From a virus, in the IMG/VR virus record IMGVR_UViG_3300046804_002179, positions 1 through 50,467 of that record: a stretch of DNA of 50,467 nucleotides; one strand, 5' to 3'. Made by a program: the position numbers and the translations under genes. The number at the start of each line of letters is the position of its first letter. Position 1 is the stretch's first letter. The notes under the pieces were generated by a model. The model did no database searches and was not told the origin of the DNA. It saw only the letters and a list, made by a program, of their open reading frames with translations. Shown in pieces: positions 1 to 5,048 of this stretch.

Positions 1-104
1 ACGACGGCCTCAAAGACGCCCAGTTGAAGATTTTTTACGGATCGATGGGTTTCAAGCCTGTGGAACCCCATCCGTTTGCCTACGTCCTAGAGGCAAGAAT
101 TTAG
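1..104 (+). CDS. 3' end of GNAT acetyltransferase (duplicate copy)
   Basis: This is the last part of the GNAT gene that is complete at 50094-50444. It is present twice only because of the 127-bp overlap. The stop codon TAG is at 102-104. It should not be counted as a separate gene; on the closed circle it joins the upstream part across the junction. Confidence 0.9.
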   Translation, partial: DGLKDAQLKIFYGSMGFKPVEPHPFAYVLEARI

Positions 105-127
105 GCCACTGAGTGGTGGCCGAGCCA
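1..127. repeat. Left copy of 127-bp terminal direct repeat
   Basis: Bases 1-127 are identical to bases 50341-50467. A length of exactly 127 is a common maximum assembly word size, so the simplest reading is a circular assembly graph opened at an arbitrary point. The repeat cuts through an open reading frame, which argues against a biological terminal repeat. The non-redundant genome is 50,340 bp and may be circularly permuted or have ends that cannot be seen here. Confidence 0.95.
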
Positions 128-186
128 GCTGATCTCTCCTAAGTGGGTTCCTAAGGGGCGCCTACTGGTCAGCTGGTTTTTTCTTT
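104..186 (+). terminator. Terminator after the GNAT gene
   Basis: A first hairpin (GGCCAC at 104-109, GTGGCC at 116-121) starts at the GNAT stop codon. A second inverted repeat follows: CCAGCTGA (125-132) pairs with TCAGCTGG (169-176) and is followed at once by a T-rich run (177-186). The long loop of the second stem is unusual, but the arm plus T-tract geometry fits a Rho-independent terminator ending the rightward terminase-small/GNAT transcript. Confidence 0.7.
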
Positions 187-309
187 TAGAAAGGGATGCG
201 AGAGCCTCGGCTTAGGCCGATGGCTCCACGGCTGCACTGTCTGACGTTTGGATTGGAGTTTCTTGAGGCGCGTGATCTCGGCCTCGATCTGATCGAGTTT
301 CTCGTTCAT
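169..309 (-). CDS. Candidate 46-aa coiled-coil ORF overlapping the HTH gene
   Basis: An ATG at 309 opens a 46-residue frame ending at 169, inside the terminator arm. Its first half is charged with a heptad-like pattern (MNEKLDQIEAEITRLKKL) and looks more protein-like than the overlapping tail of the HTH protein in the other frame, which is rich in Arg, Asp and Pro. It could be a separate small protein translated from the end of the regulator mRNA, the true C-terminus reached by a frameshift, or chance. The second half is basic and of low complexity. No family is recognised. Confidence 0.35.
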   Translation of the reverse strand: MNEKLDQIEAEITRLKKLQSKRQTVQPWSHRPKPRLSHPFLKEKTS

Positions 310-601
310 TGCGGGCGCCCTTCTTAGCAGATGGAAGAGCCTTCCCATAGACTTTTCTGAGGATACTAATCCGTTGACGGCTTAGCCCATAGATCCTGGC
401 TAGTTCAATGTTCTTGAGCGACCAATCCCAAGTGGAACGGTCCTTCCTCTGGGTTCCCCGCTTGCCGTTAGACTCTAGGCCAAGAGTCTTCCGCACCCGC
501 CACACCGTTGAAGCACTTACACCCAGCTGTTTACCCAACGCTGTCGTCGTCAGATGTGGGCTGGACTCAATGACTTGCTGATGGTTTTTCAACGTACTCA
601 C
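212..601 (-). CDS. HTH DNA-binding protein, putative regulator
   Basis: A 129-residue protein with two helix-turn-helix-like segments. The first is at about residues 17-42 (ALGKQLGVSASTVWRVRKTL), typical of resolvase/transposase-like or MarR-like HTHs. The second, about 64-85 (ELARIYGLSRQRISILRKVY), resembles a sigma-like or Sak-type HTH. The C-terminal 35 residues are charged and probably disordered. It is transcribed away from the SSB gene, and the two starts are under 80 bp apart, so it probably regulates the promoter at 622-650, where inverted TTGAC/GTCAA repeats lie. Role as repressor or activator is inference. It could also be a DNA-binding replication accessory protein. Confidence 0.7.
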   Translation of the reverse strand: MSTLKNHQQVIESSPHLTTTALGKQLGVSASTVWRVRKTLGLESNGKRGTQRKDRSTWDWSLKNIELARIYGLSRQRISILRKVYGKALPSAKKGARNERETRSDRGRDHAPQETPIQTSDSAAVEPSA

Positions 602-621
602 GCTGCTTTTGAAAATGAGTG

Positions 622-650
622 TTGACAGTCCAGAGTCAAGTCAATACCTT
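622..650 (+). promoter_or_regulatory. Sigma70-type promoter with TTGAC/GTCAA operator-like repeats
   Basis: A perfect -35 box TTGACA (622-627) lies exactly 17 bp from TACCTT (645-650), a weak -10 box. Transcription would start near 657, before the ATG at 678, so upstream starts at 609 (TTG) and 615 would not be on this transcript. TTGAC at 622-626 is inverted by GTCAA at 635-639 and again at 640-644. These half-sites fill the spacer, where a bound regulator such as the divergent HTH protein would block polymerase. Confidence 0.65.
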
Positions 651-677
651 CATTCCACTCCAATCACGGAGCATACC

Positions 678-1406
678 ATGAGTCGATCAAATCCCACAGA
701 AACGAAGAAGAATCCGTCTGTTCGTTGGTTCGAATGGAGCGGCAAACTCGGTGAGTTCTCTCACTACGACAAGGAAGCGAAGTCCAAGATAGCTGTTCCG
801 CTTCCCTTTCAGTTCGTCCTTTTGGATGAGCTTTCCACGATCAAGGGTTGGCATGACGCCTCTGAGTCTGGCATCTCCTCGAACGAGGTCCGGAACATGA
901 GGCTGGAACCGCTCGTTGTCCGCTCGTTCAAGGGCGGTGAGCTGGCCAATGGCCTGTACGCTGCGATTAAAGACCGTGTCGCTGCTTCCGGTGGTCACTA
1001 TGTGGCCAACCTCTACATCGGTGCGAAGATCGGCTCCTCGCTTCAGATCGCTTCCATCCAGCTTGGAGGTGCTGCACTGAGCGCTTGGTTCGAGTTTCGT
1101 AAAGCATCTGGTGACGACCTCTACAAGAAGGCCATCACAGTCGCGTCCTCGAAGGAGGGCAAGAAGGGTAGCGTCGTCTTCAAGGTGCCGCAGTTCAAGC
1201 TGGTGGATCTGACGCCTGCTACCCACGAAGCGGCTGTTGAGTTGGACAAGAAGCTCCAGGCGTATCTCGATGACTACTTCCGCAGCAGCAAGGTTGATTC
1301 TCCCGCACCCGTTGTGGTGGAATCTGTAGAGCCCTCGGTTGGTGAATCGTTTGAGACGGCGGTTCCCGTAAAGCCTGATGTGGCGAACGACGATGTTCCG
1401 TTCTGA
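678..1406 (+). CDS. ssb: Single-stranded DNA-binding protein (phage type)
   Basis: A 242-residue protein taken to bind single-stranded DNA during replication and recombination. The clearest sign is the C-terminus: a proline- and acid-rich tail ending in DDVPF (residues 238-242), the acidic tip that in bacterial SSB recruits DnaG, RecO, Pol III chi and other partners. The body (about 20-190) is beta-strand-rich with aromatics as in phage OB-fold SSBs, but it is not close to E. coli SSB. ATG 678 was chosen because GGAG (668-671) sits 6 bp upstream and the promoter at 622-650 starts RNA after the alternative upstream starts. It is the first gene of the rightward early operon. The tip suggests it can engage host SSB partners. 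Confidence 0.75.
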   Translation: MSRSNPTETKKNPSVRWFEWSGKLGEFSHYDKEAKSKIAVPLPFQFVLLDELSTIKGWHDASESGISSNEVRNMRLEPLVVRSFKGGELANGLYAAIKDRVAASGGHYVANLYIGAKIGSSLQIASIQLGGAALSAWFEFRKASGDDLYKKAITVASSKEGKKGSVVFKVPQFKLVDLTPATHEAAVELDKKLQAYLDDYFRSSKVDSPAPVVVESVEPSVGESFETAVPVKPDVANDDVPF

Positions 1407-1455
1407 TGATCTTTGGTTAGGTACTTGTGTGTAGTGAAACCCTGCGAAAGCTCAC

Positions 1456-1476
1456 GGCCCCTGGGTCAAGGGGGCC
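1456..1476 (+). promoter_or_regulatory. GC-rich hairpin over the start of the exonuclease gene
   Basis: GGCCCC (1456-1461) pairs with GGGGCC (1471-1476) across a 9-nt loop, in the 79-bp gap between the SSB and exonuclease genes. There is no T-tract, so it is a poor terminator. It covers the only G-rich run upstream of ATG 1486, so it may limit ribosome access or mark an RNA-processing point. Confidence 0.4.
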
Positions 1477-1485
1477 AACACTAAA

Positions 1486-2133
1486 ATGAACAAAGGCTTT
1501 CTGATTTTCGACATTGAAACTCGGCCTGTCGATTTGGACGACATCAAGAAGCGAGGGATCATGCCCTCCTTCAAAGCTCCCTCCAACTACAAGGATCCTG
1601 ACAAGATCGCTGCGAAGGAAGCTGAGCATGAGGTTGAGGTGATGAGTAGAGCGGCTCTCGACGCCACGCTGTCTGAAGTCTGCGCCATCGGCTACATGGA
1701 CAGCGAGGATGAGGAAATCGAGTGCGACACCCGAGATGAGGTTTCGATGCTGACAAAGTTTTGGGACAAGGTCCGCTATCAGATCAATTCCTATGGCAAG
1801 ATCATCGGATTCAACATCATTGGCTTTGATTTGCCCTATTTGATTCGGCGCTCTTGGATCAAATCAGTGCCGATCTGCGAGGGGATTAAGAGGGGTCGCT
1901 ATTTCAACGATGCCCACGTCATCGACCTTGCTGAAATATGGCGTCTTGGAGAGAAAAATACCTTCATCTCATTGGACCGTTTGAGCCGAGTTCTCGGTAC
2001 CGGTGAAAAAAGCGGCAGCGGAAAGGACTTTGCCGCTCTCCTCTCGACTGATAGACAAGCTGCACTGAAGTATCTGGCCAATGATCTGGAGCTTACAGCC
2101 AGGCTGGCTAAGAGACTCGGCGCCATCCAATGA
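1486..2133 (+). CDS. DEDDy-family 3'-5' exonuclease (PolB-exo-like)
   Basis: A 215-residue stand-alone proofreading-type 3'-5' exonuclease with an RNase H-like fold that would use two metal ions. Exo I is D9-I-E11. Exo II is the GFN...FD segment (108-115, D115). Exo III is Y186-LAN-D190, the YxxxD form that defines the DEDDy subgroup. The order, spacing and length fit the predicted 3'-5' exonucleases related to family B polymerases. No polymerase domain is present here or elsewhere in the genome, so it probably serves recombination, end trimming or nucleotide salvage, or assists a host polymerase. The stop overlaps the next ATG (ATGA at 2130), suggesting coupled translation. Confidence 0.8.
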   Translation: MNKGFLIFDIETRPVDLDDIKKRGIMPSFKAPSNYKDPDKIAAKEAEHEVEVMSRAALDATLSEVCAIGYMDSEDEEIECDTRDEVSMLTKFWDKVRYQINSYGKIIGFNIIGFDLPYLIRRSWIKSVPICEGIKRGRYFNDAHVIDLAEIWRLGEKNTFISLDRLSRVLGTGEKSGSGKDFAALLSTDRQAALKYLANDLELTARLAKRLGAIQ

Positions 2134-2900
2134 CCATCCCGGAACCTAAGACTCCAGCCGATAGAACACCCATCAGAATTGATGGTGATGAGAGTGTTCT
2201 TATATTACCAGACGCTCATATACCCTATCACGACAAAGCAGCCCTAGAGCTAGCCGTCTCATTTGGTAAAAAGCTTCAGCCCTCTGTAGTTCTCATCAAC
2301 GGAGACTTTGCCGACAACTACTCATTCTCGCCCCATGAAACTGATCCGTCTAAGCGGGACATGATCGGTGAGATCGCAACCGTGAAGCAGGGGTTGGCTT
2401 GGATTCAGAATGAGTTCAAGAAGGCCCGCATCATCTATAAACAGGGCAACCATGAGTTGTGGTGGGACCGCAAGCTATGGAGTAAAGCACCGGAACTAGT
2501 AGGTCTTCCATCAACAACTTGGGAGGCTCAAGTCAAACCCGACAAAAGCCGAATCGAGTTTGTCCATCACCTAAAAGCCATCAATATTGGAACTCTTCTT
2601 GTTCTTCATGGCCATGAGTACAGGTTTGCAATCTCCAATCCAGTGAACCCTGCTCGTGGACTGTTCCTTAGGACAAAGGTCACCTCTCTCTGCTCTCACT
2701 TCCATCAACGCTCTGAACACTCTGAACGAGACGGCAACGGAAAGCTGATAACTACTTGGTCCACTGGATGCCTCTGTCAAATCTCACCCGACTATGCCTC
2801 GCGTAACAACTGGTCCCATGGATTTGCCTTCGTCGAACTCCACGTCAAAGACTTTGATGTCCAAAACCTCAGGATCATCAAAGGAAAAGTCTATTCGTGA
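2130..2900 (+). CDS. Calcineurin-like metallophosphoesterase
   Basis: A 256-residue metallophosphoesterase with all expected metal ligands in order: DAH (28-30), NGD (57-59), GNHE (106-109), SHFH (189-192), and HGH (160-162). Such phage enzymes hydrolyse phosphodiesters or phosphomonoesters; candidates include nucleic acid ends, cyclic nucleotides and ADP-ribose 1'',2''-phosphates. The substrate cannot be read from sequence. It lies between the DEDDy exonuclease and a winged-helix protein, which points to DNA processing, somewhat as SbcD/Mre11 is a phosphoesterase nuclease, although no SbcC-like partner is present. It overlaps the upstream gene by 4 bp and the next gene by 44 bp. Confidence 0.8.
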   Translation: MTIPEPKTPADRTPIRIDGDESVLILPDAHIPYHDKAALELAVSFGKKLQPSVVLINGDFADNYSFSPHETDPSKRDMIGEIATVKQGLAWIQNEFKKARIIYKQGNHELWWDRKLWSKAPELVGLPSTTWEAQVKPDKSRIEFVHHLKAINIGTLLVLHGHEYRFAISNPVNPARGLFLRTKVTSLCSHFHQRSEHSERDGNGKLITTWSTGCLCQISPDYASRNNWSHGFAFVELHVKDFDVQNLRIIKGKVYS

Positions 2901-3123
2901 AACCATTGCGGCACTGTCGCTGAACACGACAAAGGTTCCTCCGGGTTGGAGGACGAAGACCGATTGGGCAAAACGAGCTGGGGTATCAATGAGGACATTT
3001 GAGAACCAGCTTGCGAGGCTGATTGAATTTGGACACGCCAAGAAATCAAGATTCATAAATGAACTCGGAGAACCCAAGTGGTATTTCTGGATCAACAAGT
3101 TATCCGATGAAGATCAAGATTGA
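2857..3123 (+). CDS. Winged-helix DNA-binding protein
   Basis: An 88-residue protein. Residues 29-70 form a helix-turn-helix with a following wing (WAKRAGVSMRTFENQLARLI, then a turn and strands ending in WYFW). The frame is open from 2794, but ATG 2857 is preferred because it cuts the overlap with the phosphoesterase to 44 bp and removes a low-complexity Ser/Thr leader. It may be a regulator or a replication accessory protein. The HTH is directly visible; the function is not known. Confidence 0.6.
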   Translation: MSKTSGSSKEKSIRETIAALSLNTTKVPPGWRTKTDWAKRAGVSMRTFENQLARLIEFGHAKKSRFINELGEPKWYFWINKLSDEDQD

Positions 3124-3322
3124 GTTTACGCTTCCTGACAACGATCAGGAATACGATGACTTCAAGAATGGTCCATATTACAGGGCAATCCTGACAGATT
3201 TTAAAGCTCACATTAGATCCATAAACAAATACGGAACCGAAGAAGGAAATGCTCCAAAGGAGGTGGATGATCTTTACCGTTACCTCTGCGATCTTATTTC
3301 CTCATACGGCCTAGATTTATGA
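3107..3322 (+). CDS. Hypothetical phage protein, 71 aa
   Basis: A small acidic protein starting at ATG 3107 (MKIKIEFTLPDNDQEYDDF), which overlaps the winged-helix gene by 17 bp. The start of the longer frame at 3059 lies deep in that gene and is rejected. Predicted as one short beta strand followed by helices. No family is recognised. It is part of the overlapping early operon and ends in an ATGA overlap with the next gene. Confidence 0.6.
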   Translation: MKIKIEFTLPDNDQEYDDFKNGPYYRAILTDFKAHIRSINKYGTEEGNAPKEVDDLYRYLCDLISSYGLDL

Positions 3323-3843
3323 CTCCACTTGATCTTATCGACCGCTGTCTTCAGGTAGTCCATGAACAGTTTTATCACGATAAACCTGTAAGCGTGTTCT
3401 ATCGAGACAAACGCAACCTAACCAAAGCCATATTGCGCTACGGATTCGTATGCGAACAGATGGGATGGCATTTTGACTCATACTTCATCACCAAGAATCT
3501 GATCAAGACACTGACCAGAATCACAGCCAAAGACGTCGAATACATCCCAGCTTTCCTAGAGACTTGCATAGACAACTCCGTTAGGCAGCGTGCCGACGAA
3601 CTCAATGAGGAAGACAAACTTCATCGTCTGGGAATTGCCAAGGCGCGGAAGTCTGCTGGGAAGTTTGTTGATCGCAGAGACCAGTCTCTGGAGAAGGTGG
3701 TGGGCAGAATCAAAGATAGTGTACTACCAGATACGGTTGTGGTTGTGGAAAAGTCGGACACAGAGGTATTGGCAGCGATGTACCGGGAGCTATCTAAGAG
3801 GAAACCGAAGAAGACGTTAGTGAAGCAGATGAGCCTTTTCTGA
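3319..3843 (+). CDS. Unknown protein ending in a sliding-clamp-binding motif
   Basis: A 174-residue, mostly helical and basic protein of no recognised family. It ends in QMSLF (170-174), which matches the bacterial beta-clamp-binding consensus QL(S/D)LF in four of five positions and lies at the extreme C-terminus, where such motifs work in DNA polymerases and clamp-loader partners. A basic linker (KRKPKK, about 160-165) precedes it. The likely meaning is docking on host DnaN: to bring phage factors to the fork, to load a helicase, or to compete with host polymerases. It sits in the replication/recombination operon and overlaps both neighbours. The peptide is seen; the role is inference. Confidence 0.65.
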   Translation: MTPLDLIDRCLQVVHEQFYHDKPVSVFYRDKRNLTKAILRYGFVCEQMGWHFDSYFITKNLIKTLTRITAKDVEYIPAFLETCIDNSVRQRADELNEEDKLHRLGIAKARKSAGKFVDRRDQSLEKVVGRIKDSVLPDTVVVVEKSDTEVLAAMYRELSKRKPKKTLVKQMSLF

Positions 3844-4118
3844 TGGACGTTGAACCCATAGATGGAGAACCATTTAGGGTCTATGTCCAGTCCAGCAGCC
3901 GCCGCGGAATCAAGTTCCTGGTTGATCTGGACGAGTTTGATTTTAACGGGATGTGCAGTTGCGAGGACTTTTCACTGCGCCGCGTCATTGATGTGCGATC
4001 TGGTAAAAAGTCTGAGTGCAAACATATCAGGATCGCCAAAGATTGGTGGTGTGAGATGATGATGAGGAGGATCAAATCAACCATGGAGGCCCAATGGAAA
4101 TCGCAATCATATTCCTAA
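3843..4118 (+). CDS. Small SWIM-type zinc-finger protein
   Basis: A 91-residue protein with the metal ligand pattern C38-x-C40 ... C59-x-H61, which is the SWIM zinc finger (CxCxnCxH). SWIM domains occur in SNF2 ATPases, MuDR transposases and MEKK1 and mediate DNA or protein binding. Here the domain makes up most of the protein, with Arg/Trp-rich flanks. Its ATG begins in the stop codon region of the clamp-motif gene (TGATG), so the two are probably co-translated. A role as a DNA-binding adaptor in phage replication is inference. Confidence 0.6.
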   Translation: MDVEPIDGEPFRVYVQSSSRRGIKFLVDLDEFDFNGMCSCEDFSLRRVIDVRSGKKSECKHIRIAKDWWCEMMMRRIKSTMEAQWKSQSYS

Positions 4119-4264
4119 TTATATCGGCGGGAGTGTTTTTACTGATGTTCGGAACCAATCTGCTTCTCAAAGGAATCAAGGAGTACAAAGAAGAGGTGGT
4201 TTACGAAATGACAGTAGAAGATGAAGATGACGATGACGACGATGCCGACTATTGGAAAAAATGA
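4094..4264 (+). CDS. Small membrane protein with acidic tail, 56 aa
   Basis: ATG 4094 opens a 56-residue frame that overlaps the end of the SWIM gene by 25 bp and ends in an ATGA overlap with the HNH-like gene. Residues 2-24 are one strong membrane helix (IAIIFLIISAGVFLLMF). The tail contains a run of Glu and Asp (about 41-51). Signal anchor plus cytoplasmic acidic tail is the likely topology. Function is unknown. Acidic small phage proteins can act as DNA mimics, but a membrane-bound one could also modulate a host inner-membrane process. Confidence 0.6.
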   Translation: MEIAIIFLIISAGVFLLMFGTNLLLKGIKEYKEEVVYEMTVEDEDDDDDDADYWKK

Positions 4265-4542
4265 AGCGGGTTTCGGAAAGGCAGAAAGAGCGTCTCAAAA
4301 CCTACTACAAGGTGAGGGACATCTTTATGAAGGCCAATCCGAAATGTCAGTGGCCTGAATGCAAAAAACTGTCAACCGACTGTCATCACTCACGGGGACG
4401 TGCGGGATCCCTCATTTCAGATGAGCGCTACTTCCGGGCTCTTTGTCGAGAGCATCACGACCTCTGTTCAAATGAACCCAATCTTGCCAGGTCCGTCTCA
4501 ATGCTTTGTGAGCGGGGCCTCTGGAACAGTCCTGATGTATGA
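4261..4542 (+). CDS. HNH-like zinc protein
   Basis: A 93-residue protein (from ATG 4261; a TTG at 4252 is also in frame). Zinc ligands are visible as C29/C34 and C62/H65-H66, with a central CHH-SRGRAG (41-49). The pattern resembles the small HNH-fold phage proteins that carry an HHxRGR core and a CxxCH end and sit near recombination or packaging genes. The central Asn of a classical HNH site is not obvious, so it may bind DNA without cutting. It overlaps both neighbours. It lies next to the RusA-like gene and 0.5 kb before the terminase, where HNH proteins often cooperate with packaging. Confidence 0.6.
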   Translation: MKRVSERQKERLKTYYKVRDIFMKANPKCQWPECKKLSTDCHHSRGRAGSLISDERYFRALCREHHDLCSNEPNLARSVSMLCERGLWNSPDV

Positions 4543-4837
4543 AACTCTTGATCCGTCATCCCGTGCCGAGCTTGAACAAGCTCTTCGCCATGAACCACTG
4601 GCAAAGGCGAAAGGAAAAAAAGAAGACACAGGACGCTTTCGAGTCCGCGTTACGAGTTTTAGGAGGCGACTCACTGACCAAGATAATCTCGCCCCGAAGT
4701 TCTTCATCGACTGTCTCCGCTATGCTGGAGTCATTCCAGACGACTCTCCACAAGCAATCGATTACTCGATCACTCAGGTCAAAGTCCGCAAAAAAGAAGA
4801 AGAAAGAACGGAAATCGAAGTAGATGAAGCACCTTAG
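4539..4837 (+). CDS. rusA: RusA-like Holliday junction resolvase expressed by -1 frameshift
   Basis: Two overlapping frames together make one RusA protein. Frame 1 from ATG 4539 encodes the N-terminal signature (HPVPSLNKLFAMNHW, residues 7-21) and then drifts into Ser/Lys-rich sequence. The -1 frame carries the catalytic half: DQDN, the K...D helix, GVIPDDS and the closing RTEI strand, ending at 4837. They join at the slippery heptamer A AAA AAG (4616-4622), read in phase in frame 1, giving a product of about 99 residues. RusA resolves four-way junctions with Asp residues in a DxDN...D...DD core. The C-terminal half also has its own ATG at 4535, so a short product without the N-terminus is possible. 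An assembly error in the A7 run is the main alternative. Confidence 0.7.
4616..4622 (+). promoter_or_regulatory. Predicted programmed -1 ribosomal frameshift site
   Basis: The heptamer A AAA AAG is the same as the slippery site of E. coli dnaX and is in the right phase for frame 1. Shine-Dalgarno-like AAAGG lies at 4603-4607, 8 nt upstream, as in dnaX. A short stem GGAC (4631-4634) / GTCC (4643-4646) begins 8 nt downstream, a usual spacer length, though the stem is weak. A slip moves reading from the N-terminal RusA half into the catalytic half. Confidence 0.6.
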
Positions 4838-5048
4838 AGCCAAAGATGGATCCTACTGCAAGGTGGTGCCTGATGGTGAGAAGTGGAAGATCGTCACTTC
4901 ATTCCTAGGCCACACTGTGGGACCAAGGTTAGCATTGGGGTGCAGCTGGCCCGACGGCCCTATTGACGCGATTGAAAGCAAGGAGGAGGCCGATTCTCTG
5001 TGTGCCAAGTGGGATGAGATGATGACCAAGTGTAGTAACAAAAAGTGA
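4824..5048 (+). CDS. Hypothetical protein, 74 aa
   Basis: A 74-residue protein with predicted beta strands (DGSYCKVVPDGEKWKIVTSF) and a helical C-terminus with three Met and two Cys. No family is recognised. It overlaps the RusA-like gene by 14 bp, and its TGA stop overlaps the GTG start of the terminase, so it belongs to the same transcript and links the early set to packaging. Confidence 0.55.
   Translation: MKHLRAKDGSYCKVVPDGEKWKIVTSFLGHTVGPRLALGCSWPDGPIDAIESKEEADSLCAKWDEMMTKCSNKK

Noticed and set aside
609-677. Upstream TTG/ATG starts for the SSB gene
   Set aside because: They fall before or inside the predicted promoter and lack a ribosome site; ATG 678 has GGAG 6 bp upstream.
4400-4534. 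N-terminal extension of the RusA catalytic frame
   Set aside because: It is an overlap in another frame of the HNH-like gene; the RusA N-terminus is found in the 4539 frame.
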